A stretch of 64,000 nt of DNA from Rhodanobacter sp. OK091 (GTDB taxonomy: Bacteria > Pseudomonadota > Gammaproteobacteria > Xanthomonadales > Rhodanobacteraceae), in assembly GCF_900142825.1 (NCBI RefSeq), contig NZ_FRCH01000003.1, positions 1 to 64,000 of the forward strand. Direction: 5' to 3'. Both the position numbers and the translations under genes were made by a program. The stretch's first letter is position 1. Each line of letters starts with the position of its first letter. The notes under the pieces were generated by a model. It was not told where the DNA came from. It was given only the letters and a program-made list of their open reading frames with translations, and searched no databases. This document shows, in pieces, positions 6,953-17,579 of the stretch.

Positions 6953-7732
6953 ATGGCGATGTTGAAGAGATTGTTGCTGGCGCTGTGCATCGGCGGGGTT
7001 TCCCTGAATGCCGGCGCCGCCGAAAGCGGCGCTGCGCCGGTCGTCGATCCGGCGGTTACCCCGGCTGCCGCTCAGATGGTGCAGCAGGCGATCAAGGGAC
7101 TGTCGGCGAACGTACAGGTCGACTCGATCGAACCGGCGCCGATGGCGGGCTTCTATGAGGTGATCGCCGGCGGTCAGATGATCTACGTCAGCACCGATGG
7201 CAAGTACCTGATGCATGGGGAGCTGATCGACCTGGGCAAGCATCAGAACGTCAGCGATGCCGCCTGGAGCCGCTTCCGCAAGGACGCGCTGGCCAAGGTG
7301 CCAGCCTCCCAGCGTATCGTGTTTGCTCCGGAGCATCCGAAATACACGGTGACCGTGTTTACCGACGTCAACTGCGGCTTCTGCCGTGCGCTGCATGAGC
7401 ACGTGGCCGCCTTCAACAAGGCCGGCATTGCGGTGGAATACCTGGCGTGGCCGCGCGAAGGCGTGACGACCACGGCGGGGCGGCCCACGCAGACCTATTC
7501 CGAGATGGTTTCGGTGTGGTGCGCCAGCGACCGCAAAGCCGCGTTCACCGCGGCGAAACAAGGCCAGGCACCGAAGGCGGCCAGTTGTACCAATCCGGTC
7601 AAGGACGAGTTCGAACTGGGCGTGAGACTTGGCGTCAGCGGCACCCCGACGATCATCGGCCCTGATGGCAGCACCCTGGGCGGCTATGTCACCCCGGAGC
7701 AGCTGCTGCAGGCGTTGCAGAAGGGCAGCTGA
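6953..7732 (+). CDS. dsbC: DsbC-like periplasmic thiol:disulfide interchange protein
   Basis: A 259-residue product starting at ATG 6953 behind gaagagg. The signal peptide covers about 22 residues (ending LNAGAA). An N-terminal DsbC/G dimerisation domain spans about 40-110 (GGQMIYVSTDGKYLMHGELIDL) and is followed by a thioredoxin-like domain. The active site is C141-G-F-C144 in DVNCGFCRALH, and the cis-proline loop is SGTPTII. Two further cysteines (VWCASD, ASCTNP) correspond to the structural disulfide of DsbC. It would isomerise wrong disulfides in the periplasm with DsbD as electron donor. The CGFC variant, rather than CGYC, is common in this group. Confidence 0.88.
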   Translation: MAMLKRLLLALCIGGVSLNAGAAESGAAPVVDPAVTPAAAQMVQQAIKGLSANVQVDSIEPAPMAGFYEVIAGGQMIYVSTDGKYLMHGELIDLGKHQNVSDAAWSRFRKDALAKVPASQRIVFAPEHPKYTVTVFTDVNCGFCRALHEHVAAFNKAGIAVEYLAWPREGVTTTAGRPTQTYSEMVSVWCASDRKAAFTAAKQGQAPKAASCTNPVKDEFELGVRLGVSGTPTIIGPDGSTLGGYVTPEQLLQALQKGS

Positions 7733-7868
7733 GGTTTTTCGGGGCGTGCGGCCCCGCGCAACAGGACGGGGCGGGCAAGGGTGGCAGGCTGGAATGAGCG
7801 CCGCGCTTATGCCGTATTGCAGCATCGGCTAGAATAGGCGTTTCCTCCGCATAGCAGCCGTTCCCCGC

Positions 7869-10800
7869 ATGATCGCACTCGACGGGCAGAGCGCCCTCTC
7901 GCCGTTTCGTCTCGAACGTCTCAACGCCCGCCTGGATGCCTTGCATCGTGGCGTGCGCGTGCAGGCGTCGTGGTTCGTCTATTTCATCGACGCCGACATC
8001 GCACCGGAAGGTGCGTTGCGCCATCGGCTATTGAGCGTGCTGGAAGCGAAGGACGCGGAGCCCGAAGCGGCCACGCTGTGGGTGGTACCGCGACTGGGCA
8101 CGATCTCGCCGTGGTCGAGCAAGGCCACCGACATCCTGCACGGCGCCGGTTTCGACGTGCCCGGCTTCAATCTGCGCAGGGTCGAACGCGGCCTGGCCTG
8201 GCAGGTCGCTGGCTTGCCGCCGGCCGAGGCGCCGGATCACACGGCCATCATGGCGGTGCTGCATGACGCGATGACGCAGTCCGTGCTGGAACGCATCGAA
8301 GACGCCCAAGGCCTGTTCCTGGCCGGCTCGCCCGGCGATCTGGTGCATGTCGCGCTCGGCGCCGATCCGCAGGCGGCGCTGGCCGAGGCGAATGTACGGC
8401 TGGGCCTGGCGCTGGCCGACGACGAGATCGAATATCTGGTCGCGCGCTACACCGAACTGGGCCGTGACCCGACCGATGCCGAACTCTTCATGTTCGCCCA
8501 GGCGAACTCGGAGCATTGCCGGCACAAGGTGTTCAACGCCAGCTGGACGGTCGATGGCGCGGAGCAGGACAAGAGCCTGTTCGGCATGATCAAGCACACC
8601 CACCAGCATTCGCCGGCGCATACGCTGTCCGCCTATTCGGACAATGCCGCGGTGATCGAGGGCAGTGTCGGCAGGCGTTTCTTCGCCGATCCCGCCGATG
8701 GCGTGTGGCGCGGTCACGAGGAACGCATCGACTACGCGATCAAGGTGGAGACGCACAACCATCCCACCGCGATCGCGCCGTGGCCCGGTGCGGCTACCGG
8801 CGCCGGCGGCGAGATCCGCGACGAGGGCGCGACCGGTCGCGGTGGCAAGCCGAAGGCCGGCCTCACCGGTTTCTCGGTATCCGATCTGCGCATTCCCGGC
8901 CATCCGCAGCCGTGGGAAGTGGAGCGCCCGCTGCCGCCGCGCATGGCCAGCGCATTCGAGATCATGCGCGATGGCCCGCTCGGCGCCGCCGCGTTCAACA
9001 ACGAATTCGGCCGGCCGTGCCTGGGCGGCTATTTCCGCAGCTACGAGCACGAGACCGGCGAAGCCGGCCTGCGCCGCGGCTACGACAAGCCGATCATGCT
9101 TGCCGGTGGCCTGGCCAACCTGCGCGCCGGCCATGTGCTGAAGCGGGCGGTGCAGCCCGGCAACAAGGTGATCGTGCTGGGCGGTCCCGCGATGCTGATC
9201 GGACTCGGCGGCGGCGCCGCCTCGTCGGTCGCGTCGGGCGCATCGAGCGAGGAGCTGGACTTCGCCTCGGTGCAGCGCGACAACGCCGAGATGGAGCGGC
9301 GCTGTCAGGAAGTGATCGACGCCTGCTGCGCGCGCGGCGAAAACAATCCTATCGTCAGCGTGCATGACGTCGGTGCCGGCGGCTTGTCCAACGCGATTCC
9401 CGAACTGCTCAACGACGCCGGCGTCGGCGGCCGGATCGATCTGGCCAAGCTGCCTTGCGACGATCCCTCCTTGTCACCGATGCAGGTGTGGAGCAACGAA
9501 TCGCAGGAGCGCTACGTGTTGGCGATCGGTCCGGAGAATCTGGCCGAGTTCGAGGCGATGTGCGTACGCGAGCGCTGCCCGTATGCGGTGGTCGGCGACG
9601 CCACGGTCGAGCGCCAGCTGGTGCTCACCGATCCCCGCCGCGGGCTGACCGTGATCGATCTGCCGATGGACGTGCTGTTCGGCAAGCCGCCGCGCATGCA
9701 TCGCAACGCGAAACGCATCAAGCCGCGCGTCGACCTGCTGCCGGACCTGTCCGGCATCGGCATGAACGAGGCGCTGCTGCGCGTGCTGCGCCTGCCTACC
9801 GTGGGCAGCAAGAGTTTCCTGATCACGATCGGTGACCGCACCGTCGGCGGCCTCAATCATCGCGATCCGATGGTCGGTCCCTGGCAGGTGCCGGTGGCGG
9901 ATTGCGCGGTGACCATCGCCGACTTCGACGGCTACGGCGGCGAAGCGATGGCGATGGCCGAGCGCGCGCCGGTGGCATTGCTTAACAGCGCCGATGCCGC
10001 GCGGTTGGCGGTCGGCGAGGCGATCACCAATCTGGCTGCCGCGGCGATCGACAATCTCGGTGAAATTCGCCTGTCGGCGAATTGGATGGCGGCGGTGAAT
10101 CATCCGGGCGAGGACGCTGCGCTGTTCGATGCGGTGCAGGCGATCGGCATGGAGCTGTGCCCGCAGCTGGACATCTCGATCCCGGTCGGCAAGGACTCGC
10201 TGTCGATGCAGACCGTGTGGCAGGACGGCGATACGCCGCAGCGCACGGTATCGCCGGTGTCGCTGGTGATCACCGGCTTTGCCCGCGTCAGCGACGTACG
10301 CCGCACGCTCACGCCGCAGCTCAAGCTCGATCGCGGCAATTCCGAACTGTGGCTGGTCGATCTGGGTGCCGGACGCGATCGCCTCGGCGGTTCCGCGCTG
10401 GCCCAGGTGTTCAACCGCAGCGGCGGCGTGCCGCCGGATCTGGACGACGCGAAGCGACTGAAGGCGCTGTTCGAACTGGTCCAGGAGGCCAATGCGAACG
10501 GCCTGCTGCTGGCCTATCACGACCGCTCCGACGGCGGCGTCATCACCACCTTGCTGGAAATGGCATTCGCCGGTCACTGCGGCCTGGAGATCCAGCTCAA
10601 CGGCTGGGCCGAGGCGACGCTGCGCGCGCTGTTCAACGAGGAACTCGGCGCGGTGATGCAGGTGGCCGAGGCGAACCGCGAAGCGTTCGAGGCGTTGCTG
10701 ATCAAATACAACCTGGCCGGCATCAGCTATCGCATCGGTCGGCCGAAGGAGAAGCTCGGCATCAAGCTGTTCCTCGGCGCCGACACCTTGTTCAAGTGGA

Positions 10801-11747
10801 ACTGGCGCACGCTGTTCGAGGCGTGGAATGAAACCAGCCACGCCATGCAGCGCCTGCGTGACAATCCGCAAAGCGCGGATGCCGAACGCGAATGGCGGCT
10901 CGACGATGCCGATCCGGGCATCACGCCGAAGCTCAGCTTCAATCCGGCCGATGACGTGGCGGCGGCGCTCATCGGCAGCGGCGCGCGTCCACGTATCGCG
11001 ATCCTGCGCGAGCAGGGCGTCAACGGCCAGGTCGAGATGTCGGCCGCGTTCACCCGGGCCGGTTTCGACGCGGTCGATGTGCATATGTCCGATCTGGCCA
11101 GCGGCCGGATCAAGCTGGCCGATTTCCGGGGCTTCGCGGCCTGTGGCGGTTTCTCCTACGGCGACGTGCTCGGTGCCGGTCGCGGCTGGGCCACGTCGAT
11201 CCTGTACAACGAAATGCTGCGCGCGCAGTTCGCCGAGTTCTTCACCGACCCGACGAAGTTCGCGCTTGGCGTATGCAACGGCTGCCAGATGCTGGCGCAG
11301 CTGAAGGAGATCATCCCCGGCGCGCAGCACTGGCCGAAGTTTCTGCGCAACGCGTCGGAGCAGTACGAGTCGCGGCTGGTCACGCTGGAGATCCTCGATT
11401 CGCCGAGCCTGTTCTTCAAGGGCATGACCGGTTCGCGGATTCCGGTGGCGGTGGCGCACGGCGAAGGCCGGGTCAGCTTTCCGCAGGCGTGCAGCCCGTC
11501 GAAATCGAACGGTGCGGCGCGCTTTGTCGACAACCGCGGCAAGCCGACCGAGAACTTCCCGCTCAACACCAACGGCTCGCCCGGTGGCCTGGCCGGCTTC
11601 ACCGCCGCCGACGGCCGCGTGACCATCATGATGCCGCACCCCGAGCGCGTGTTCCGCAGCGTGCAGCTGAGCTGGCATCCGGAAAAGTGGGGCGAGGATT
11701 CACCGTGGATGCGCATGTTCCGCAATGCGCGCGTGTGGTGCGGCTGA
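7869..11747 (+). CDS. purL: Phosphoribosylformylglycinamidine synthase
   Basis: A 1292-residue cytoplasmic enzyme of purine synthesis that converts FGAR, glutamine and ATP to FGAM. It is the single-chain large PurL of gammaproteobacteria. In order it has a PurS-like N-terminal domain, a linker ([17 protein letters not shown] motif at about 210), two AIR-synthase-like halves ([36 protein letters not shown]), and a C-terminal glutaminase. The glutaminase nucleophile is Cys1136 in GVCNGCQML, and its histidine is in [10 protein letters not shown]. Length and motifs are complete. It appears to be transcribed alone; the next gene starts 29 bp later. Confidence 0.97.
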   Translation: MIALDGQSALSPFRLERLNARLDALHRGVRVQASWFVYFIDADIAPEGALRHRLLSVLEAKDAEPEAATLWVVPRLGTISPWSSKATDILHGAGFDVPGFNLRRVERGLAWQVAGLPPAEAPDHTAIMAVLHDAMTQSVLERIEDAQGLFLAGSPGDLVHVALGADPQAALAEANVRLGLALADDEIEYLVARYTELGRDPTDAELFMFAQANSEHCRHKVFNASWTVDGAEQDKSLFGMIKHTHQHSPAHTLSAYSDNAAVIEGSVGRRFFADPADGVWRGHEERIDYAIKVETHNHPTAIAPWPGAATGAGGEIRDEGATGRGGKPKAGLTGFSVSDLRIPGHPQPWEVERPLPPRMASAFEIMRDGPLGAAAFNNEFGRPCLGGYFRSYEHETGEAGLRRGYDKPIMLAGGLANLRAGHVLKRAVQPGNKVIVLGGPAMLIGLGGGAASSVASGASSEELDFASVQRDNAEMERRCQEVIDACCARGENNPIVSVHDVGAGGLSNAIPELLNDAGVGGRIDLAKLPCDDPSLSPMQVWSNESQERYVLAIGPENLAEFEAMCVRERCPYAVVGDATVERQLVLTDPRRGLTVIDLPMDVLFGKPPRMHRNAKRIKPRVDLLPDLSGIGMNEALLRVLRLPTVGSKSFLITIGDRTVGGLNHRDPMVGPWQVPVADCAVTIADFDGYGGEAMAMAERAPVALLNSADAARLAVGEAITNLAAAAIDNLGEIRLSANWMAAVNHPGEDAALFDAVQAIGMELCPQLDISIPVGKDSLSMQTVWQDGDTPQRTVSPVSLVITGFARVSDVRRTLTPQLKLDRGNSELWLVDLGAGRDRLGGSALAQVFNRSGGVPPDLDDAKRLKALFELVQEANANGLLLAYHDRSDGGVITTLLEMAFAGHCGLEIQLNGWAEATLRALFNEELGAVMQVAEANREAFEALLIKYNLAGISYRIGRPKEKLGIKLFLGADTLFKWNWRTLFEAWNETSHAMQRLRDNPQSADAEREWRLDDADPGITPKLSFNPADDVAAALIGSGARPRIAILREQGVNGQVEMSAAFTRAGFDAVDVHMSDLASGRIKLADFRGFAACGGFSYGDVLGAGRGWATSILYNEMLRAQFAEFFTDPTKFALGVCNGCQMLAQLKEIIPGAQHWPKFLRNASEQYESRLVTLEILDSPSLFFKGMTGSRIPVAVAHGEGRVSFPQACSPSKSNGAARFVDNRGKPTENFPLNTNGSPGGLAGFTAADGRVTIMMPHPERVFRSVQLSWHPEKWGEDSPWMRMFRNARVWCG

Positions 11748-11776
11748 TCGCGCATCGCGTGAAACGCGTCTGAGCC

Positions 11777-12532
11777 ATGGCCGCCTCGCGCTGGCCTGGC
11801 TGGAATGTCGTGCTGCCGGCGCTGGCCTGGACGGTGTTGCTCGGGCTGCTGCCGTGGTGGCTGGGTCTGCCGCTGCTGTTCGCGCTGGCCGCTGCGGTGC
11901 TGCTGCTGCAGCATCGACTGGCCGGCGAACATGCCACGTTGATACGGCGCGGACTGCGCTGGGGGCTGCCGGGCGTGCTGTTCGCCGTGCAGCGAACCCT
12001 GGGTGGCGACGCGTTCGCGTGGGGTGCGGCCTTGCTCGGTGCGTTGACCGGCTATACGTTGCTGGCCGGACTGGAGGCATGGCTGGATCGGAGCCGGCGA
12101 CATGGGAGCTGGCGTCGCGATCCGACCGCCGCGGCGTCCGCCGAATGGCGCGAGCTGGCGATGGCGCCGATCGGTCCGCCCGCGGAAATCATCGAGCTGC
12201 AGTTGCCGGCCTGGCAATCGGCGGAGACGGGGCTGCTCGATCCGCTCGCCCATCGCGTGGAATATCGCGGCGACGGTTTCGTGTTCTCCGACGGCAGCAG
12301 GATCGACGGTGCCGGACCGCAAGCGGCGTTCAGCCCGGCGGGACGCTGGTTCGGGGCGCGCATGCCCAACGGTCGCGGCATCGTGCTGTGGGATCGCGAA
12401 CGCCATCAACAGCATCGCCTGCGCGGCTGGCAATTGTGCGGCTGGTATCGCGAGGAGCCGTGGCTGAGCCGGCGCGAGGGCGACATGCCGCTGGCGTTGC
12501 CTGCCGTGCTGGGTCGGGACGATGAGGACTGA
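11777..12532 (+). CDS. Hypothetical membrane-associated protein
   Basis: A 251-residue product starting 29 bp after purL. The first about 110 residues hold two to three hydrophobic segments (VVLPALAWTVLLGLLPWWL, LPLLFALAAAVLLLQH, FAWGAALLGALTGYTLLAGL). The remainder is soluble and beta-rich (VEYRGDGFVFSDGSRIDG, FGARMPNGRGIVLWDR). No characterised family was recognised. Base composition and codon use fit the surrounding core genome, so it is probably a lineage-specific gene co-transcribed with purL. Confidence 0.7.
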   Translation: MAASRWPGWNVVLPALAWTVLLGLLPWWLGLPLLFALAAAVLLLQHRLAGEHATLIRRGLRWGLPGVLFAVQRTLGGDAFAWGAALLGALTGYTLLAGLEAWLDRSRRHGSWRRDPTAAASAEWRELAMAPIGPPAEIIELQLPAWQSAETGLLDPLAHRVEYRGDGFVFSDGSRIDGAGPQAAFSPAGRWFGARMPNGRGIVLWDRERHQQHRLRGWQLCGWYREEPWLSRREGDMPLALPAVLGRDDED

Positions 12533-12618
12533 GCACGAATCGTCATCCCTGCACGACCATCGCGATTATTTCGCGGCGAGCGGTTTTCCCGTCGCGCATC
12601 TCCGCGCATAATCGCGCG

Positions 12619-13506
12619 GTGGATACTTCGGCAAAACATCGATCGCCGTTCTCGCTGGCGCTCAGCGTGATCGTGGTGTCCGCCGACAGCGGCCCGGCAT
12701 TGCGCGAATGCGTGCGCAGCGTGCTGGCCAGCACGTTGTCGCTGGAGCTGATCCTGGTCGACAACGCCTCGAATGACGGCATGCCGCCGGCGATCGAGCG
12801 CGCATACGAACACGATCCGCGGCTCAAGGTGATCTACAACCACAGGAACCTCGGGTTTGGCCCGGCGGTGAATCTGGCCGCGAAGCAGGCCCATGGCCAT
12901 GCGCTGCTGATACTCAACCCGGATTGCATGCTGCGCGACGACGACCTGGGCCGATTGCTGGCCGTGCTGGCCGGCCATCCGAAGGCCGGCTTGGTCGGCG
13001 CGGTGGTGTGCCATGCCGACGGCCGTGCCGACCCAGCCTCATGGCGGCGCGATCCGCTGCTGCGGCGCTCGCTCAACAGCTTGCTCGGCCGGTCCGGCGA
13101 GAAGGTCAATGTGGAGCAGGAGATCCCCGCCGAGGTAGTGGAAGCGGAAGCGGTGTCCGGCGCGGTGATGTTGTTGCCACGCGCGATGTTCCAGCGCCTC
13201 GGCGGTTTCGACGAAGATTATTTCCTGCACTGCGAGGATCTGGATCTGTGCCGCCGCGTGCGCGAGCTCGGCTACAAGGTGCTGCTGGCCGGCGATGTCC
13301 GCGTGCTGCACGGCAAGGGCAGTTCCAGCCGGCATCGTCCGGTGTTCGTCAGTCGCTACAAGCATCGCGGCATGTGGCGCTGGTTCCGCAAGCACGATCC
13401 GGCTGCACGCAACCCGCTGGTGGCTGCCGCGGTGTGGCTGGGCATCTGGGCGCACTTCCTGTTGCAGATTCCCGGGCAGCTGTTGCGGCGGTTGCTGCGT
13501 CGATGA
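12619..13506 (+). CDS. Family 2 glycosyltransferase (rhamnosyltransferase-like)
   Basis: A 295-residue GT-A fold enzyme of the WbbL-like group. The N-terminus carries SVIVVSADSG and LILVDNASNDG, and NHRNLGFGPAVNLA and LILNPDCML give the nucleotide-sugar and metal sites. GGFDEDYFLHCEDLDLCRR is the usual acceptor/catalytic motif. It probably adds a deoxysugar such as rhamnose to a cell-surface glycan. The C-terminus is hydrophobic and basic, consistent with membrane association. No ATG fits the family N-terminus, so GTG 12619 is used; no good ribosome site is visible. It overlaps the next gene by 4 nt (ATGA). Confidence 0.85.
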   Translation: MDTSAKHRSPFSLALSVIVVSADSGPALRECVRSVLASTLSLELILVDNASNDGMPPAIERAYEHDPRLKVIYNHRNLGFGPAVNLAAKQAHGHALLILNPDCMLRDDDLGRLLAVLAGHPKAGLVGAVVCHADGRADPASWRRDPLLRRSLNSLLGRSGEKVNVEQEIPAEVVEAEAVSGAVMLLPRAMFQRLGGFDEDYFLHCEDLDLCRRVRELGYKVLLAGDVRVLHGKGSSSRHRPVFVSRYKHRGMWRWFRKHDPAARNPLVAAAVWLGIWAHFLLQIPGQLLRRLLRR

Positions 13507-14411
13507 CCGCTTCGCGACGGATCACCGCGCTGGCGACGCTCGGTCTGCTGGCGATGACCGCGGTATGGGGCTCGACCTTCGTGCTGATCAAGGACGTGGT
13601 CGCGCGCATGCCGGTGGCGGATTTCCTGGCCGTGCGTTTCGCCATCGCCGCGCTGGCGATGCTGGCGCTGTTCGCCCGGCCGGTATGGCGCCTTGGCCGC
13701 AAGCAAGTCATGCGAGGCCTGCTGCTCGGCGGGGTCTATGGGATAGGGCAGCTGCTGCAGACCTGGGGGCTGTCGTTGATCGCACCCAGCGTCAGCGGCT
13801 TCGCTACCGGCATGTATGTGGTGTTCACGCCGATCCTGGCGATGCTGCTGTTGCGCCAGCGCATGGCTGGCGTGGTGTGGCTGGCGGTACTGCTTTCCAC
13901 CGCCGGGCTGGCGCTGCTGTCGCTCAACGGCGTCTCGGTGGATCTCGGCGTCTGGCTGACGCTGGCCTCGGCTGCGCTGTACGCGCTGCACATCGTCGGG
14001 CTCGGTCAATGGTCGCGTCAGGGCGAGGCGTTCGGCATGTCGGCGGTGCAGATGGTGGCGATCGCCGTGGTCTGCCTGCTCGCCACCGCGCCGCAGGGGC
14101 CGGTGCTGCCGCCCGATCGCAGCGCCTGGTTCGCCGTGCTGTACATGGCGCTGATCGCCGGTGCCGGGGCGATGCTGATGCAGACCTGGGCGCAGTCGCA
14201 TCTGCCGGCCGCCCGCGCGGCCATCGTGATGACGACCGAGCCGGTCTTCGCCGCTGCGTTCGCGGTGGCGCTGGGCAGCGACGTGCTGAGCTGGCGCATG
14301 CTGTTCGGTGGCGGCCTCATCCTGGCCGCGATGTACCTGGTCGAACTGATGCCGCGGCGTGGAGACATCACCGGCGAGCTGCCGACCGAGGCCGTGCACC
14401 ACGAGGTGTGA
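13503..14411 (+). CDS. EamA/DMT family transporter
   Basis: A 302-residue inner-membrane protein with ten predicted transmembrane helices in two EamA repeats. Family motifs are TAVWGSTFVLIKDVV and FLAVRFAIAALAML in repeat 1, and AGAGAMLMQTWAQ and PVFAAAFAVALG in repeat 2. Its ATG overlaps the glycosyltransferase stop by 4 nt, so the two are translationally coupled. DMT transporters export metabolites such as amino acids; the substrate here cannot be told from sequence. Confidence 0.88.
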   Translation: MTASRRITALATLGLLAMTAVWGSTFVLIKDVVARMPVADFLAVRFAIAALAMLALFARPVWRLGRKQVMRGLLLGGVYGIGQLLQTWGLSLIAPSVSGFATGMYVVFTPILAMLLLRQRMAGVVWLAVLLSTAGLALLSLNGVSVDLGVWLTLASAALYALHIVGLGQWSRQGEAFGMSAVQMVAIAVVCLLATAPQGPVLPPDRSAWFAVLYMALIAGAGAMLMQTWAQSHLPAARAAIVMTTEPVFAAAFAVALGSDVLSWRMLFGGGLILAAMYLVELMPRRGDITGELPTEAVHHEV

Positions 14412-14417
14412 TCGGTT

Positions 14418-14897
14418 TCAGCCAGAGCTGCGCGGCTGCAGCGCCACGCGTATCAGATAGACGATGATCGCCACGTTGCCGACCAGGGTGGCCAGCTTGA
14501 GCCAGCCGAAGTGGTACAGCGTTTCATACAGCTCCAGCGGGATCAGCGAGCCGGTGGCGATCACCGTGAACCATTCCGCCCAGCGCTTGCCCAGCCACAG
14601 GCCGATCCCCTCGATACCGAAGATCACCGCATAGGCCAGCGCCACGATGCCGATCGCGACGAACTTGCTCGGGCCCATCTCCTGCAGAAGATTGACCAGC
14701 TTCCAGCGCAGGCCGTTGCTGTCGGCCAGCGAGAGATGCCCCAGCCAGTGCACCAGCTGTTCGAAGTTCTGGGTACGGTCCAGATGAAACGCCGCGATCG
14801 CCACCAGGATCAGGCCGACCGTCTTGACCGCCTCATAGATCGCGATGACACGCAGGCCTACGCCGTGACGTGTTTCGGGTGGAGGGATCAGTTTCAT
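14418..14897 (-). CDS. DUF2127 family membrane protein
   Basis: A 159-residue protein with four hydrophobic segments and the family pattern HGVGLRVIAIYEAVKTVGLILVA at the N-terminus and GIEGIGLWLGKRWAEWFTVIATGSLIPLELYE in the middle. The start at 14897 (MKLIPPPET) is chosen because upstream codons are Ala/Pro-rich and not membrane-like. It converges on the EamA gene with only 6 bp between stops. Function is unknown. Confidence 0.75.
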   Translation of the reverse strand: MKLIPPPETRHGVGLRVIAIYEAVKTVGLILVAIAAFHLDRTQNFEQLVHWLGHLSLADSNGLRWKLVNLLQEMGPSKFVAIGIVALAYAVIFGIEGIGLWLGKRWAEWFTVIATGSLIPLELYETLYHFGWLKLATLVGNVAIIVYLIRVALQPRSSG

Positions 14898-15035
14898 GAG
14901 GGGAATGCCGGGGTGGCGAGCATGCTGAGCGATCACGGGGGAGTGCGGCATTGTGGCTGCCGGAGGCTGATTGGTCGAGGGACATCCGGCATCCCCCGAT
15001 GGCGCCGGCGATCGGTACGCGGATTCCCTGGGAGG

Positions 15036-15093
15036 GGCTGCAGCCGCGATGGCTTTCCGGGTTGGAGCTATTGGAGCCATCGCGGCTGCAGCC
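15036..15093. repeat. REP-type palindrome, 19-bp perfect arms
   Basis: The arm ggctgcagccgcgatggct (15036-15054) is the exact reverse complement of 15075-15093, with 20 bases between. A related element is at 40213-40284. Such repeats are extragenic palindromes common in xanthomonads. Confidence 0.85.
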
Positions 15094-15119
15094 GCTCCTG
15101 CAACAACGAAGCCGCCGTT

Positions 15120-15323
15120 TCAGCAGCAGCGCCCGCCCGTGCCCTTGTAGCGCGCCTCCTGCCGTTCGCGAAAGAACTCCTTGTAGCTGGGCACTTCGCG
15201 TTCGGGATGATGCTCGTGCAGATGTTTCACGTAGGCATCGTAGTCGGGTACGCCGCAGCAGAGGCGGGCGGTTTGCACCGCCCACTTCCAGCTCGATTCA
15301 AGCGCCTGCATCGGCTTGTTCAT
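15120..15323 (-). CDS. yjiX: YbdD/YjiX family small protein
   Basis: A 67-residue protein (MNKPMQALESSWKWAVQTARLCCGVPDYDAYVKH is the family N-terminus; the family is DUF466). YbdD/YjiX proteins are encoded directly after CstA-type peptide/pyruvate transporters and are thought to be needed for their activity. Here the gene starts 10 bp after the cstA stop on the same strand. The C-terminus GTGGRCC, with two cysteines, is typical. Confidence 0.9.
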   Translation of the reverse strand: MNKPMQALESSWKWAVQTARLCCGVPDYDAYVKHLHEHHPEREVPSYKEFFRERQEARYKGTGGRCC

Positions 15324-15333
15324 GGCGGCCTCC

Positions 15334-17406
15334 TCAGCTGGCGACGCTGCTCAGCGCCACGTACGGTTCTTCGTGCGCGGTCGGGTGATTGGTTTGCCAT
15401 GCGCGGATCAGCGCGCGCAGCGAGAAACCGAGCATCACCACGATCAGCAGCATGAACAGTCCGGTGAGCGCCATGTCGACATAGTTGTTGGTGACGATCT
15501 GCTGCATCGCGGCCGGTGTCTTGGCGGGCGCCAGCAACTTGCCGTTCTGCATCGCCTGCGCATATTTCTGCGCGGCGGCGGTGAAGCTGATCGGGCCGCT
15601 GAGCTTTTCCCAGCCCGCGGTGAGCGTACACACGATCAGCCAGATCGCCGGAACGCCCGGCACCAGCACGTAGCGCTCGCGTTTCAGCTTCACCACCACC
15701 ACGGTGGCCAGCATCAGGGCGATCGCGGCAAGCATCTGGTTGGCGATGCCGAACAGCGGCCACAACGTGTTGATGCCGCCGAGCGGATCGACCGCGCCCT
15801 GATACAGGAAGTAGCCCCACAAGCCCACGCAGATCGCCGTGGCCAGCAGGTTGCCGGTCCACGACTCGGTGGCCTGCAGCGGCTTGTACATCAGTCCGGC
15901 AATCTCCTGGATCATGAAGCGGCCCACGCGGGTGCCGGCATCGACCGTGGTGAGGATGAACAGTGCTTCGAACAGGATCGCGTAGTGGTACCAGAACGCC
16001 ATCATGCCGCCACCGGGGATGATGTTGTGCAGCAGCTGCGCCATGCCCACGGCCAGGGTCGGCGCGCCGCCGGCGCGGCCGAGGATGCTGGATTCGCCGA
16101 TGTTCTTCGCAGTCTGCAGCAACTCGTCCGGCGTCACGACGAAACCCCACTGGCTGATCGCGGTGGCGGCGTCCTGCACGGTGCTGCCGACGATGGCAGC
16201 CGGCGAATTCATCGCGAAGTACACGCCCGGGTGCAGCGAGGCGGCGGCGATCAGCGCCATGATCGCCACGAACGCCTCCATCAGCATGCCGCCGTAGCCG
16301 ACCAGCCGTGCCTGGCCTTCGTTGGCGAGCAGCTTGGGTGTGGTGCCGGAGGCGATGATCGAATGCCAGCCGGAGACCGCGCCGCAGGCGATGGTGATGA
16401 ACAGGAACGGGAACAGGTTGCCGGCGAACACCGGCCCGGTGCCGTCGATGAACTTGGTCACGGCAGGCATCTGCAGCGTCGGCGCGGCGAGGAAGATCGC
16501 CAGCGCCAGCAGCGCGATGGTGCCGATCTTGAGGAAGGTGGACAGGTAGTCGCGCGGCGCCAGCAGCAACCATACCGGCAGCACCGAAGCGCAGAAGCCA
16601 TAGGCGATCAGCAGCCACGCCAGGGCTTTCGCGTCGAAGTCGAACAGCGGTGCCAGCGAGGCCGAATCGGCCACGGTCTTGCCGAACCAGATCGAGGCCA
16701 ATAGAAGCACCAGGCCGATCAGCGACACCTCCAGAATCCTGCCCGGGCGGAACACGCGCAGGTACAAGCCCATCAGCAGTGCGATCGGAATCGTGGCGGC
16801 CACGGTGAAGGTGCCCCAGGGACTGTGCGTGAGCGCCTTGACCACGACCAGCGCCAGCACCGCCAGCACGATCATCATCAGCACCAGCACGCCGAACATC
16901 GCCACCACGCCTGCGACCGGCCCCAGCTCCTCGCGCAACATGTGGCCGAGCGAGCGGCCGTCGCGGCGCAGCGAAAGCCCGAGAATCATGAAGTCCTGCA
17001 CCGCGCCGGCGAACACCACGCCGAACAGGATCCACAGCGTGCCCGGCAGATAGCCCATCTGCGCGGCCAGCACCGGGCCGACCAGCGGGCCGGCACCGGC
17101 GATCGCGGCGAAATGATGGCCGAACACCACCCACTTGTCGGTGGGCACATAGTCGAGGCCGTCGTTGCGCAGCACCGAGGGCGGCGCGCGGGTGGGGTCC
17201 AGTTTCAGCACCGAGTGCTCGATGAACTTGCCGTAGAAGCGATAGCCGATCACGAAGATGGAAATCGCGGCGGCGACCAGCCAGATCGCATTGATCGGTT
17301 CGCCGCGGCGCAGCGCGACCACGCTCAGACAGAACGCGCCGACGATGGCGATGGCAACCCACAGGATCTTTGCTGCAGGACTCGGCTTGGGGGTGACGGC
17401 TTGCAT
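15334..17406 (-). CDS. cstA: Carbon starvation protein A (peptide/pyruvate transporter)
   Basis: A 690-residue polytopic inner-membrane protein of the CstA family, related to BtsT. ATG 17406 (MQAVTPKPSP) is preferred because gaggag lies about 8 bases before it; a longer frame to 17433 lacks this. Typical segments are GYRFYGKFIEHSVLKLDPTRAPP, DYVPTDKWVVFGHHFAAIAGAGPLVGPVLAAQMGYLPG, and GWHSIIASGTTPK. It probably imports pyruvate or peptides under carbon limitation, with YjiX as partner. Confidence 0.93.
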   Translation of the reverse strand: MQAVTPKPSPAAKILWVAIAIVGAFCLSVVALRRGEPINAIWLVAAAISIFVIGYRFYGKFIEHSVLKLDPTRAPPSVLRNDGLDYVPTDKWVVFGHHFAAIAGAGPLVGPVLAAQMGYLPGTLWILFGVVFAGAVQDFMILGLSLRRDGRSLGHMLREELGPVAGVVAMFGVLVLMMIVLAVLALVVVKALTHSPWGTFTVAATIPIALLMGLYLRVFRPGRILEVSLIGLVLLLASIWFGKTVADSASLAPLFDFDAKALAWLLIAYGFCASVLPVWLLLAPRDYLSTFLKIGTIALLALAIFLAAPTLQMPAVTKFIDGTGPVFAGNLFPFLFITIACGAVSGWHSIIASGTTPKLLANEGQARLVGYGGMLMEAFVAIMALIAAASLHPGVYFAMNSPAAIVGSTVQDAATAISQWGFVVTPDELLQTAKNIGESSILGRAGGAPTLAVGMAQLLHNIIPGGGMMAFWYHYAILFEALFILTTVDAGTRVGRFMIQEIAGLMYKPLQATESWTGNLLATAICVGLWGYFLYQGAVDPLGGINTLWPLFGIANQMLAAIALMLATVVVVKLKRERYVLVPGVPAIWLIVCTLTAGWEKLSGPISFTAAAQKYAQAMQNGKLLAPAKTPAAMQQIVTNNYVDMALTGLFMLLIVVMLGFSLRALIRAWQTNHPTAHEEPYVALSSVAS

Positions 17407-17579
17407 GAGTGGCTCTCCTCGGCAATAGCGCAAGAGTCGTCCTGTCGGCGGCGGGGGTCAATGCCAAACCGGGTCTGCCGGCATTAGCCTTTGGTCGAAT
17501 GGCGCGGTGCGGGCGGGTGGCACCGGCGATTTGCGGCGGAGGTACACTGACCGCTCTGCTGACCACCAAGGAGTTTCTC

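Noticed and set aside
5851..7158. 435-codon plus-strand frame across piuC
   Set aside because: It runs antisense to the intact PiuC gene and into the dsbC-like gene; no start site or domain.
7738..7760. Hairpin cggggc/gccccg after the dsbC-like gene as a terminator
   Set aside because: No T-run follows the stem, so it is not a convincing intrinsic terminator.
9474..11678. Long minus-strand open frame opposite purL
   Set aside because: It is antisense to conserved catalytic motifs of PurL, is rich in Arg/His/Ala from GC-rich antisense codons and matches no family.
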